A DNA stretch of 37,645 nucleotides from Lachnospiraceae bacterium (GTDB lineage: Bacteria > Bacillota > Clostridia > Lachnospirales > Lachnospiraceae). The translations under genes and the position numbers were made by a program. The stretch covers positions 1 through 37,645 of the forward strand of contig JAIKZO010000095.1 of the NCBI GenBank assembly GCA_024682115.1, in the 5' to 3' direction. Positions 1 to 8,400 of this stretch are shown piece after piece (position 1 is the first letter of the stretch; each line of letters starts with the position of its first letter). The notes under the pieces are model-generated. The model was not told the DNA's origin and did not search any database. It saw nothing but the letters and a program-made list of their open reading frames with translations.

Positions 1-1
1 G

Positions 2-1444
2 GTTGAATGGGTAGAATCGGCCAAGGTAACCCTGTCCGAAAACGTGACCTATACCGAGGTTAAAAAGAGCGATGAATCCATCGAGAAGCCCGAGGATGCT
101 TACAAGAGAATAGAAAAAAAGAGTAAACGTTTCAATCCACCTGAAGATGGTGAAACGCCTACACCTGCACCAGTACCTACTGAAGATACGAGCACAGATC
201 CCTCAACATCGTCTGAGTCTCCGACAACCTCAGAATCTCCTGAAACGTCAGAGTCTCCAGAGGCTTCAGAGTCTCCAGAGACTTCAGAGTCTCCGACGAC
301 TTCAGAGTCTCCGACGACTTCAGAGTCTCCGGAGACTTCGGAATCTCCGGCGACTTCAGTATCCCCTAGTGTTTCAAATCCGCCACAGGTTTCAGCATCA
401 CCTAGTTCTCCCGCAACGCCCTCGAATAATCCGCAGACAACGGGAGGAAAAACACCTGAACCTACGGAGTCACCCACGGCTACACCGACTCCCACACCTA
501 CGGCCACACCTACATCAACACCTACGACAACACCCAAGTCTACGCCAACCATCTCACCCGAGGAAAAGGCCAAGAAAGACACGACCAATATCCTCAAGGA
601 TAAGAAGGGCAATGAAATCTACGTTAAGGACGGCGATAAATACAGGAAGGCTACGTTCGCGGATTACTATAAATACGATGTCTTCTATAAAGCGGTCAAG
701 ACCGGAGAATACAAATACACCGGATGGCAGACCATTGACGGATATACTTATTTCTATGATAAGAACGGTAAATTCGTCACCGGCGAACAGGTCATCCAGG
801 GAGCAAAATATACGTTTGATGCGGATGGACACTTAAGTTCCGGATCCGGAGCTCTCGGTATAGACGTTTCAAAGTGGAACGGTACGATCAACTGGGAGAA
901 TGTCAAGAAATCGGGTATCTCTTATGTCATCATAAGATGCGGATATCGCGGATCTTCGAGCGGAGCTCTCGTTGCCGATCCTCAGTTCAAGGCCAACATC
1001 AACGGAGCCAAGGATGCCGGACTGAAAGTCGGAGTTTACTTCTACTCACAGGCTGTCGATGAAGTCGAAGCCGTAGAAGAAGCTTCAATGACCCTTAGCC
1101 TTATCGGCGGATACAGCCTTTCATATCCTGTATTCATCGATGTCGAAGGCTCTAAGGGAAGAGGCGACGATATAAGCGCAGAACAGCGTACCGCAGTCTG
1201 CAAGGCCTTCTGCCAGACGATACAGAATTCCGGATATAAGGCCGGTGTTTATTCGAACAAGACATGGCTGAGTTCTTATCTTGATGTCTCGAGCCTTTCA
1301 GGATATAAGATCTGGCTTGCCCAGTACGCTTCCGAGCCCACATACAATAAGTCGCGTTACGATATGTGGCAGTACTCATCCAAGGGTACGATACCGGGCA
1401 TAAACGGAAACGTGGATATGAACATCAGTTACATGGGATATTAA
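2..1444 (+). CDS. Secreted GH25 lysozyme (muramidase), 5' end missing
   Basis: The frame is open from base 2 to the TAA at 1442-1444, so the N-terminus lies outside the window; the GTG at 44 is only an internal codon. About 480 residues are visible. A short charged segment is followed by a long Ser/Thr/Pro linker (roughly 55-185) with SESPTT-like hexapeptides and then TPTPTATPT runs. Next come two choline-binding-type repeats (TGWQTIDGYTYFYDKNGK, about 240-275). The C-terminal GH25 domain starts at about 284 with DVSKWNG (Asp288) and has the acidic DVE pair (Asp380/Glu382), GVYSNKTWL and the IWLAQY/MWQYSS ending typical of the family. GH25 enzymes cleave the MurNAc-GlcNAc bond of peptidoglycan, so the role is cell-wall hydrolysis outside the membrane. 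The missing part may hold the signal peptide and other modules. Family assignment is firm; a partner function with the downstream polysaccharide operon is inference. Confidence 0.88.
   Translation, partial: VEWVESAKVTLSENVTYTEVKKSDESIEKPEDAYKRIEKKSKRFNPPEDGETPTPAPVPTEDTSTDPSTSSESPTTSESPETSESPEASESPETSESPTTSESPTTSESPETSESPATSVSPSVSNPPQVSASPSSPATPSNNPQTTGGKTPEPTESPTATPTPTPTATPTSTPTTTPKSTPTISPEEKAKKDTTNILKDKKGNEIYVKDGDKYRKATFADYYKYDVFYKAVKTGEYKYTGWQTIDGYTYFYDKNGKFVTGEQVIQGAKYTFDADGHLSSGSGALGIDVSKWNGTINWENVKKSGISYVIIRCGYRGSSSGALVADPQFKANINGAKDAGLKVGVYFYSQAVDEVEAVEEASMTLSLIGGYSLSYPVFIDVEGSKGRGDDISAEQRTAVCKAFCQTIQNSGYKAGVYSNKTWLSSYLDVSSLSGYKIWLAQYASEPTYNKSRYDMWQYSSKGTIPGINGNVDMNISYMGY
212..355 (+). 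repeat. 18-bp coding tandem repeat (SESPxx hexapeptide, 8 units)
   Basis: Eight consecutive in-frame 18-base units encode S-E-S-P followed by TT, ET, EA or AT. Units differ mainly at the last two codons and by synonymous changes; the two TT-type units in the middle are nearly identical. The repeat sits in the extracellular linker of the GH25 lysozyme and probably makes an extended, possibly glycosylated spacer. Confidence 0.9.
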
Positions 1445-1490
1445 TACGGGAACGGCCGGGTTATGCGGTCTTTCCAAAAAGGAGATTTGA

Positions 1491-2570
1491 ATGAAAACTT
1501 ATTTAGTGACCGGAGGAGCCGGATTCATCGGTTCCAACTTCATCCATTACATGTTTAACAAATACGGTGATGATATCCGTATAATTAACGTGGATGTGCT
1601 GACATATGCGGGTAACCTCGAAAACCTTAAGGATATCGAGAACAGGGACAATTACACCTTCGTAAAAGCTGACATCTGCGATAAAGAGGCCATAAGCAGG
1701 ATCTTTAACGAAAACGATATCGACTATGTGGTACATTTTGCGGCCGAATCGCATGTTGACAGGTCGATAAAGACTCCCGAAGTCTTTGTACAGACAAATG
1801 TTCTCGGAACCGCGGTAATGCTCAACAGTGCCAAGGCAGCCTGGGAGAAGGAAGACGGAACGTTTAAGGAAGGAAAGAAGTTCCTTCATGTATCAACGGA
1901 TGAAGTATACGGTTCACTTCCCGAGGGAGACGGATATTTTTACGAGACTACTCCGTACAGCCCCCACAGCCCCTATTCGGCTTCAAAGGCTTCATCGGAC
2001 ATGCTCGTAAAGGCATATATGGACACTTATAAGTTCCCTGCGAACATCACGAACTGCTCGAACAATTACGGACCTTACCAGTTCCCCGAAAAGCTCATTC
2101 CCCTTATCATAAACAATGCGCTTCAGGGCAAGAAGCTTCCAGTATACGGCGACGGCAAGAACGTTCGTGACTGGCTCTATGTTGCCGATCATGCAAAAGC
2201 CATCGATATGGTCATCAACAAGGGCAGGCTTTTCGAGACATATAATGTCGGCGGACACAACGAAAAGCAGAATATCGAGATAGTGAACATCATCATAGAG
2301 ACTCTTCAGGAGATGCTGGAAGATTCGGATCCCAGAAAGACTCTCGTAACAAAAGATCTTATAACATATGTTGAAGACAGAAAGGGACATGACAGAAGAT
2401 ATGCCATAGCTCCCGATAAGATAAAGTCTGAGATAGGCTGGGAGCCCGAGACCATGTTCAAGGACGGTATCAAGCTTACGATCAAGTGGTATTTTGAACA
2501 TGAAGACTGGATGAAGAACGTTACCAGCGGAGACTATCAGAAGTATTACAACGAGATGTATAAAGTTTAA
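1491..2570 (+). CDS. rfbB: dTDP-glucose 4,6-dehydratase
   Basis: Second enzyme of dTDP-L-rhamnose synthesis: it converts dTDP-glucose to dTDP-4-keto-6-deoxyglucose in the cytoplasm using bound NAD. The 359-residue protein begins with the Rossmann NAD-binding motif TGGAGFIGSNF. It has the dehydratase signature STDEVYG (the Asp-Glu acid/base pair) and the SDR catalytic Tyr-Lys in PYSASKASSD, and ends in the substrate-binding region with RDWLYVADH and DRKGHDRRYA. Length and motifs match the family end to end. The ATG at 1491 is preceded by a strong GGAG at 1481-1484. It heads the rmlBAC cluster, 56 bases before rmlA. Synonym rmlB. Confidence 0.97.
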   Translation: MKTYLVTGGAGFIGSNFIHYMFNKYGDDIRIINVDVLTYAGNLENLKDIENRDNYTFVKADICDKEAISRIFNENDIDYVVHFAAESHVDRSIKTPEVFVQTNVLGTAVMLNSAKAAWEKEDGTFKEGKKFLHVSTDEVYGSLPEGDGYFYETTPYSPHSPYSASKASSDMLVKAYMDTYKFPANITNCSNNYGPYQFPEKLIPLIINNALQGKKLPVYGDGKNVRDWLYVADHAKAIDMVINKGRLFETYNVGGHNEKQNIEIVNIIIETLQEMLEDSDPRKTLVTKDLITYVEDRKGHDRRYAIAPDKIKSEIGWEPETMFKDGIKLTIKWYFEHEDWMKNVTSGDYQKYYNEMYKV

Positions 2571-2626
2571 TAACATACGGTATTTATTAATGCCGGTCCA
2601 TTTCATACGTTAAGGAAGGGAAAAAT

Positions 2627-3496
2627 ATGAAGGGTATAATTCTTGCGGGCGGTTCCGGAACCAGGCTTTATCCGCTCACAAAGGCTATCAGCAAACAGAT
2701 AATGCCTGTTTACGACAAACCGATGATCTATTATCCTCTGTCTACGTTAATGCTGGCAGGGATAAGAGAGGTCCTGATCATCTCAACGCCCAGGGATCTG
2801 CCGGTATTTAAGGAGCTTCTTAAGGACGGATCCGATCTCGGTATGAAGTTTGAATATGCGGTACAGGAATATCCAAGAGGATTGGCCGATGCCTTTATCA
2901 TCGGTGCCGATTTTATCGGGAATGACAGCGCCGCACTCGTTCTCGGTGACAATATCTTCTACGGACAGAGCTTTTCAAAGGTCCTCAAGAATGTAGCCGA
3001 AAGAACGGATGGAGCTACCATCTTCGGATACTATGTACGCGATCCCAGAGAATACGGCGTTGTTGAGTTCGATGAGAACGGAATGGCCTTATCGATAGAG
3101 GAAAAACCTGCCAACCCCAAGAGTAATTACGCGGTACCCGGATTGTATTTTTATGATAATGACGTTGTTGAGATCGCGGCCAACGTTAAACCCTCGGCAA
3201 GGGGAGAGATCGAGATAACGAGCATAAACAACGAATACCTTCAAAGGGGTAAGCTCCGCGTGGAAACGCTCGGAAGAGGTTTCGCGTGGCTCGATACGGG
3301 AAGCCATGATTCTCTGCTCGATGCGGCGAATTTCGTAGCCACATTCCAGAAAAGACAGGGTCTTTACATCTCCTGCATCGAGGAGATAGCGTTCAAGAGA
3401 GGATTCATAGACAAAGCTCAGCTCCTTAAGCTGGCAGAACCTCTTATGAAGACGGATTACGGAAAATACCTTACGGAGGTTGCAGAAGGATTATAA
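2627..3496 (+). CDS. rfbA: Glucose-1-phosphate thymidylyltransferase
   Basis: First committed enzyme of the dTDP-rhamnose pathway: glucose-1-phosphate plus dTTP gives dTDP-glucose and pyrophosphate. The 289-residue length is standard for RmlA. The nucleotide-binding loop [11 protein letters not shown] is at the N-terminus, followed by [17 protein letters not shown], the metal-site region LGDNIFYG, and [10 protein letters not shown] near the C-terminus. A GGAAGG ribosome-binding site lies upstream of the ATG. The stop overlaps the rmlC start by one base (TAATG), implying translational coupling. Synonym rmlA. Confidence 0.97.
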   Translation: MKGIILAGGSGTRLYPLTKAISKQIMPVYDKPMIYYPLSTLMLAGIREVLIISTPRDLPVFKELLKDGSDLGMKFEYAVQEYPRGLADAFIIGADFIGNDSAALVLGDNIFYGQSFSKVLKNVAERTDGATIFGYYVRDPREYGVVEFDENGMALSIEEKPANPKSNYAVPGLYFYDNDVVEIAANVKPSARGEIEITSINNEYLQRGKLRVETLGRGFAWLDTGSHDSLLDAANFVATFQKRQGLYISCIEEIAFKRGFIDKAQLLKLAEPLMKTDYGKYLTEVAEGL

Positions 3497-4053
3497 TGGG
3501 AAAGATATCAGTTGAAACATGTAAGATAGAAGGTTTAAAGATCATCACACCCGCGGTTTATGAAGACAGCAGAGGCTACTTCATGGAGACCTACAATCAG
3601 AACGATTTCACGGAAGCCGGGATAGATGTGGTCTTTGTACAGGATAATCAGTCAGCATCATCAAAAAACGTGCTCCGGGGACTTCATTTTCAGATAAACC
3701 ATCCTCAGGATAAGCTCGTAAGAGTCATAAAAGGCTCCGTATATGATGTGGCGGTCGATCTTCGAAAGGGATCCGGGACTTTCGGAGAGTGGTTCGGAGT
3801 GGAACTCAGCGAGAGCAACAAAAAACAGTTCTACATCCCCAAAGGATTTGCTCACGGCTTCTATGTAATGAGCGATTTTGCCGAATTCACATATAAATGT
3901 TCGGATTTCTATCATCCGAACGACGAAGGCGGTATCAGATTCGACGATTCGGATATAGGAGTCGAATGGCCTTTTGAAAATAAGGATGCCCTTATTCTTT
4001 CCGAAAAAGACACAAAATGGGGCGGATTTAAGGAATACCTTGAAAAGTACTGA
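3496..4053 (+). CDS. rfbC: dTDP-4-dehydrorhamnose 3,5-epimerase
   Basis: Third step of dTDP-rhamnose synthesis: double epimerisation at C3 and C5 of the 4-keto-6-deoxy sugar. The 185-residue cupin carries the catalytic His in RGLHFQ (His64), the PKGFAHGFY strand (113-122) and a Tyr at about 133 in the expected acid position. Its start overlaps the rmlA stop, and its 3' end overlaps the next gene. The fourth enzyme, the reductase RmlD, is not in the window, so it must lie upstream, elsewhere in the genome, or be replaced. Synonym rmlC. Confidence 0.95.
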   Translation: MGKISVETCKIEGLKIITPAVYEDSRGYFMETYNQNDFTEAGIDVVFVQDNQSASSKNVLRGLHFQINHPQDKLVRVIKGSVYDVAVDLRKGSGTFGEWFGVELSESNKKQFYIPKGFAHGFYVMSDFAEFTYKCSDFYHPNDEGGIRFDDSDIGVEWPFENKDALILSEKDTKWGGFKEYLEKY

Positions 4054-5065
4054 TTCTTCACTTTCAACTAAAAAACGTCCTAAGAAGCCGGTTGTGATCG
4101 CACTGTATCTTATTGCGTGTATCACGCTGGCTGTTGTTATTGTTTTGCATAATAATCCGCTGGCGGTGGATCCGCATACCGAGGAACTCAAAAAGATATG
4201 CGCCTGCCTCCTTCTGGGATTGTCATGCATTATCTTTGCATTCTTCTACGACAGGATATTTATTATCCCCAGAGAACTGTTTCAGTCAAGATCCCTTATA
4301 TGGAAGCTTGCCAAAAACGATTTTAAGAAGCGTTATGCGGGATCCTATCTCGGTTTCATCTGGGCGCTCGTTCAGCCCGTAGTTACCGTTGTGATGTACT
4401 GGATCGTATTCGATGTCGTATTTAACACCAGATCGCAGATGATAGCGAGCGGAGTCGAGGTTCCTTACGTATTGTACCTCACGGCGGGCCTTGTTCCCTG
4501 GTTCTATTTTTCTGAGGCTCTGACGAACGGGACGAATGCATTGCTCGAATACAGCTATCTTGTTAAAAAGGTCGTCTTTAAGATAAGTATCCTTCCTATA
4601 ATCAAGCTTATCGCGGCTACCTTCATCCATATATTCTTTATCTGCATACTCCTGTTCCTTTCAATATGCTACGGCTATTATCCGAGCGTATATACCATAC
4701 AGATAATCTATTACAGCTTCTGTATGTTTGTCTTTGTGCTGGCCCTTTGCTATTCGACCTGCGCGATAGTCGTATTCTTCAGGGACCTGGGACAGATCAT
4801 CAATATAATCCTCCAGGTAGGGATGTGGGCAACGCCGATACTCTGGGACATCAATATGATCCATGATGAGCGCCTGATCATCCTTTTCAAGCTCAATCCG
4901 ATCGTTTATATAGTAAACGGGTTCAGGAGCGCAATCTACGAAGAGACCTGGTTCTTTGAGCATTTTTACAGCTCAACATATTTCTGGATCATAACGGTTA
5001 CGTTGTTTTTGATAGGATCGCTGATATTCAAGCGGTTAAAGGTACATTTTGCCGATGTTCTCTGA
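4040..5065 (+). CDS. Polysaccharide ABC transporter permease (Wzm/TagG type)
   Basis: ABC-2 family membrane subunit for export of a lipid-linked glycan. The family core begins at LIWKLAKNDFKKRYAGSYLG, followed by FIWALVQP, the PYVLYLTAGLVPWFYFSEAL loop and WATPILWD, with six hydrophobic segments. Before the core are about 75 extra residues with two more predicted membrane helices, which classical Wzm proteins lack. I prefer the TTG at 4040: AAGGA lies 5 bases upstream and the overlap with rmlC is then 14 bases. An upstream in-frame ATG at 3974 would overlap rmlC by 80 bases. The 3' end overlaps the ATPase gene, as usual for wzm-wzt pairs. The substrate is probably a rhamnose-containing polysaccharide, judged from context. 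Confidence 0.9.
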   Translation: MKSTDSSLSTKKRPKKPVVIALYLIACITLAVVIVLHNNPLAVDPHTEELKKICACLLLGLSCIIFAFFYDRIFIIPRELFQSRSLIWKLAKNDFKKRYAGSYLGFIWALVQPVVTVVMYWIVFDVVFNTRSQMIASGVEVPYVLYLTAGLVPWFYFSEALTNGTNALLEYSYLVKKVVFKISILPIIKLIAATFIHIFFICILLFLSICYGYYPSVYTIQIIYYSFCMFVFVLALCYSTCAIVVFFRDLGQIINIILQVGMWATPILWDINMIHDERLIILFKLNPIVYIVNGFRSAIYEETWFFEHFYSSTYFWIITVTLFLIGSLIFKRLKVHFADVL

Positions 5066-6296
5066 TAATAACATTGCGATACAAGTTAATAACCTTCATA
5101 AGACCTATAAGCTTTATGACAAGCCCAAGGACCGTCTTAAAGAGGCTCTGGGGATCGGAAGGAAGAAGAAAAGGTATAAGGAACATGCTGCCCTCAAGGG
5201 TATCGATCTGACCATATATAAGGGTGAGACCATAGGTATCATAGGTACGAACGGATCAGGAAAATCAACGATCCTGAAGATAATAACAGGTGTTCTTAAT
5301 CCTACTTCCGGCGATGTTTTCGTTGACGGAAGGATATCCGCACTTCTTGAGCTCGGTGCCGGGTTCAATATGGAGTATAACGGGATAGAGAACGTTTATC
5401 TCAACGGTACGATGATGGGCTTTTCACAAAAAGAGATAGATGAGCGTCTCCCCGCGATCCTGGAGTTTGCCGATATAGGCGAATACGTTAACCAGCCCGT
5501 AAAGACATATTCTTCGGGAATGTTCGTAAGGCTTGCTTTTGCCGTGGCGATCAATATCGATCCTGAGATCCTCATCGTGGACGAGGCTCTTTCCGTAGGA
5601 GACGTGTTCTTCCAGGCAAAATGCTACAGAAAGTTCGAAGAATTCAAGGAAATGGGCAAGACGATAGTCTTTGTAAGTCATGATTTAAGCTCGATAAGCA
5701 AATATTGTGACAGAGTTGTTCTGTTAAATCAGGGTGAAAAGCTCGGAGAAGGTTCTCCGAAGGAAATGATAGATGCTTATAAGCAGGTTCTGGTCGGACA
5801 GGAGATCCATACGCCGGAAGGCGCGGAAAATGACGATTCCATCAACCCTCACCTGCTCGAATACGGAACAAAAGCAGCTGTTATTTATGACCAGTATCTT
5901 GAAGACGAAAAAGGAAACAGGGTAAATGCGATCATCAAGGGTTCAAAATGCACGATGCATATGTTCGTCGAGATAAATCGTGATATCACTGCCCCGATAT
6001 TTGCTTTTTCGATCAAGAATATCAAAGGTGTCGAGATAACCGGCACCAATACGATGTTTGAAAAGACATTTTTGGAGAGCGTTAAAAAGGGTGAAAAGAA
6101 GCATATCACCTTTACGCAGATGATAGACTTAAACGGAGGCGAATATCTCATCTCGCTCGGAGTAACGGGTTATGAAGATGAGGATTTCACCGTTTATCAC
6201 AGACTTTATGATGTTATGAACATGACGGTCATATCGGATAAGAACCCGATAGGCTATTATGATATGAATTCCGAGATAAAAGTGGAGGATGCATGA
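5049..6296 (+). CDS. Polysaccharide ABC transporter ATP-binding protein with C-terminal domain (Wzt type)
   Basis: Energises glycan export with the preceding permease. The nucleotide-binding domain has Walker A GTNGSGKST (about 66-74), an ABC signature in TYSSGMFVRLAFA (153-165), Walker B ILIVDEAL (174-181) and the switch His211. Around 160 further residues (255-415) form a separate beta-rich domain with YDQYLEDEKGNRVNAIIKGS. In E. coli O8/O9a Wzt a comparable C-terminal domain binds the modified end of the glycan and selects it for export. The start is either the TTG at 5049 (AAGG 6 bases upstream) or the ATG at 5055. The gene overlaps both neighbours, with ATGA shared with the next start. 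Export of the locus polysaccharide is strongly supported; terminal-sugar recognition is inference. Confidence 0.92.
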   Translation: MPMFSDNNIAIQVNNLHKTYKLYDKPKDRLKEALGIGRKKKRYKEHAALKGIDLTIYKGETIGIIGTNGSGKSTILKIITGVLNPTSGDVFVDGRISALLELGAGFNMEYNGIENVYLNGTMMGFSQKEIDERLPAILEFADIGEYVNQPVKTYSSGMFVRLAFAVAINIDPEILIVDEALSVGDVFFQAKCYRKFEEFKEMGKTIVFVSHDLSSISKYCDRVVLLNQGEKLGEGSPKEMIDAYKQVLVGQEIHTPEGAENDDSINPHLLEYGTKAAVIYDQYLEDEKGNRVNAIIKGSKCTMHMFVEINRDITAPIFAFSIKNIKGVEITGTNTMFEKTFLESVKKGEKKHITFTQMIDLNGGEYLISLGVTGYEDEDFTVYHRLYDVMNMTVISDKNPIGYYDMNSEIKVEDA

Positions 6297-8371
6297 GCTA
6301 TACACCCATAAGACTCACAGAAGATGACCTGTTTAATCACCTGCCCGAGAAGATCGGACAGGTTTCGTTAAATTACGATCATTACAGCGGAAAAGACCTG
6401 TATTCCGACGGGGAGATAGAAGACATCCTGCTGGATATCGTCAGGAATTCGCCCTCCGCCGCTTATCAGAGCGTTATAGAGGAAAAGAAAAGCTGGCCTA
6501 TCCTTTACCACCTTTCTTCGGTAAGGGGCAATATTGTAGCTTCTCTGCCTATATCCAAGGAAGATAAGGTGCTTGAAATCGGTTCGGGATGCGGAGCGAT
6601 AACGAGCATGCTCTCGGAAATGGCAAAGAGCGTTACCTGTGTCGATCTTTCGGCCAAAAGAAGCCATGTAAACGCATATAGGAACCAGGACAGGGATAAT
6701 ATAACCATTCACGTCGGTAACTTTGCGGATATAGAACCCAATCTCGACTGCGACTTTGATTATATCTGTCTCATAGGCGTCTTCGAATATGCTTCAAGCT
6801 ATATAGACAGCGATGATCCTTATGTGGACATGCTCAAAAAGATCAGTAAACACGCCAAAAATAACGGGCGTATTGTTATTGCGATAGAAAACAGGCTCGG
6901 TCTCAAGTACTGGGCGGGCTGCAAGGAAGACCACAACGGAGAGTATTTTGCCTCTCTTGAAGGTTATCCCAAGGGAGGGAGCGCCAGGACTTTTACAAGG
7001 AACGGCCTTGAGAAGATATTCGGATCGTGCGGGATAGACAGATATTCATTCTATTACCCTTATCCGGATTATAAACTCCCCTGGGCGATCTATTCCGATA
7101 AGCATCTTCCCGGGAAGGGTCAGCTTACCGACAACATCCGCAATCTCGACAGAGACCGTTTAAAGCTCTTTGACGAGTCAAGAGTTTACGATACTTTGAT
7201 TGAAGACGGCGAATTTCCGCTGTTTTCAAACTCATATATGGCGATCCTGGGGCCGGATATCGACCTTAAGTATGCAAAATACTCAAATGACAGGGATCCC
7301 CGTTATGCGATAAAGACGGAGATAACCTCCGAAGGAGTTAAGAAGATACCCATGAGCCCGGAAGCCCGCGAACACGTTGCGCAGATGGCTAAGAACCATG
7401 ATCTGCTCAAAAAACGTTATGAGGGTTCAAAGCTCAAGGTCAATAAATGTACATTTAACGAGGAAGAAGGCTATGCTCTCTTTGAATTTGTAGACGGTAT
7501 CACCCTTGAAGAGAGGATGGACGAAGCCCTGGATAAAGGGGATAAAGAAGCCTTTAAGGCGCTTTTTGACGATTATTATGAAAGAATAGACTACAATAAC
7601 GGCGAAAACATAAGTGATCTTGATCTGATCTTTTCAAATATCCTTACAAAAGGGGATGAATGGACGATCATAGATTACGAGTGGTGCCGCGAAAAGAAGG
7701 TTGAAGCGCGTGAGATCGCATTCAGGGCGCTTTACTGCTATGTTCTTGAAGATGAAAGAAGAAATCTTCAGGATATAGACGAACTTTTTGAGAAGATCAG
7801 TATAACACCCAATGAAGCGGAGTACTTCAGGGAAAAGGAAGTGACATTCCAGAAGGAAGTAACGGGTCATCATCTGTCCATCGGCGAGATAAGAGCCAAT
7901 ATAGGCACACATGTGCTCGATGCGGTCGGACTGGCCGAAAAGAAGCTCAGGGATATACTTGATGAACGCATACAGATATATTATGACCGCGGGATGGGAT
8001 TCAGTGAGCAGGATTCCAAATACGTTCCGGATGTATACGAAGGACCCGGTCATGTTGTCACGGATATTGAATTTAAGGGCGATATCAAAAACTTAAGGAT
8101 TGATCCCGCGGACGACATCTGCCTGGTGAAGATAAACGAGCTCATTCTTAACGGAATGGACGTTTTGAGTGACAAAAAATTCATACAGAGCAACGGAAAA
8201 ATGATAAAAACAGGCAGTTTTGTATTCGAAACGGCCGATCCGAACCTTATTTTCGCATTAAAGGATGTTTTAATCAGGGGTGAGAACGTTCTCCATATTG
8301 ATATGGAGATAGTTCGTATCTCAAAGGCACTTGCAGAAAATATTTCATCATCTGTAAAGAAATTATTCTAA
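6293..8371 (+). CDS. SAM-dependent methyltransferase fused to a kinase-like domain (WbdD-like chain-terminator candidate)
   Basis: A 692-residue multidomain protein. The N-terminal class I methyltransferase shows the SAM-binding loop VLEIGSGCGAIT (93-104), the acidic ribose residue Asp118 in CVDLSAKR, and motif IV-like CLIGVFEYASS. The middle, about 330-480, resembles a small-molecule/protein kinase fold: YAIKTEI (Lys341 as VAIK-type lysine), the hinge-like LFEFVDGITLEERM, a catalytic-loop-like DLDLIFSNIL (442-451) and a metal-binding-like IIDYEW (459-464). About 550-692 is a beta-rich module (LRIDPADDICLVKINELILN) of the sort seen in glycan-synthesis enzymes. It shares ATGA with the wzt stop. 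E. coli WbdD, which caps the O9a glycan with methyl phosphate, also joins a methyltransferase to a kinase and works with a Wzt that has a C-terminal glycan-binding domain. The domain calls are moderate; the capping role is inferred. Confidence 0.72.
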   Translation: MSYTPIRLTEDDLFNHLPEKIGQVSLNYDHYSGKDLYSDGEIEDILLDIVRNSPSAAYQSVIEEKKSWPILYHLSSVRGNIVASLPISKEDKVLEIGSGCGAITSMLSEMAKSVTCVDLSAKRSHVNAYRNQDRDNITIHVGNFADIEPNLDCDFDYICLIGVFEYASSYIDSDDPYVDMLKKISKHAKNNGRIVIAIENRLGLKYWAGCKEDHNGEYFASLEGYPKGGSARTFTRNGLEKIFGSCGIDRYSFYYPYPDYKLPWAIYSDKHLPGKGQLTDNIRNLDRDRLKLFDESRVYDTLIEDGEFPLFSNSYMAILGPDIDLKYAKYSNDRDPRYAIKTEITSEGVKKIPMSPEAREHVAQMAKNHDLLKKRYEGSKLKVNKCTFNEEEGYALFEFVDGITLEERMDEALDKGDKEAFKALFDDYYERIDYNNGENISDLDLIFSNILTKGDEWTIIDYEWCREKKVEAREIAFRALYCYVLEDERRNLQDIDELFEKISITPNEAEYFREKEVTFQKEVTGHHLSIGEIRANIGTHVLDAVGLAEKKLRDILDERIQIYYDRGMGFSEQDSKYVPDVYEGPGHVVTDIEFKGDIKNLRIDPADDICLVKINELILNGMDVLSDKKFIQSNGKMIKTGSFVFETADPNLIFALKDVLIRGENVLHIDMEIVRISKALAENISSSVKKLF

Positions 8372-8400
8372 ATTTTATCCAAAAACGGAGAAAAACGATA

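Noticed and set aside
100-612. Minus-strand Gly/Val/Ser-rich open frame opposite the lysozyme linker
   Set aside because: It is a mirror of the Ser/Thr/Pro repeat on the other strand, with low-complexity composition and no ribosome-binding site.
7096-7110. Additional sigma-28 -10-like motif (CCGATAA) within coding regions, for example here and near 34078, 34223 and 34630
   Set aside because: None has TAAA/TAAG 15 bases upstream; the motif arises often from Asp/Lys/Asn codons in this genome.
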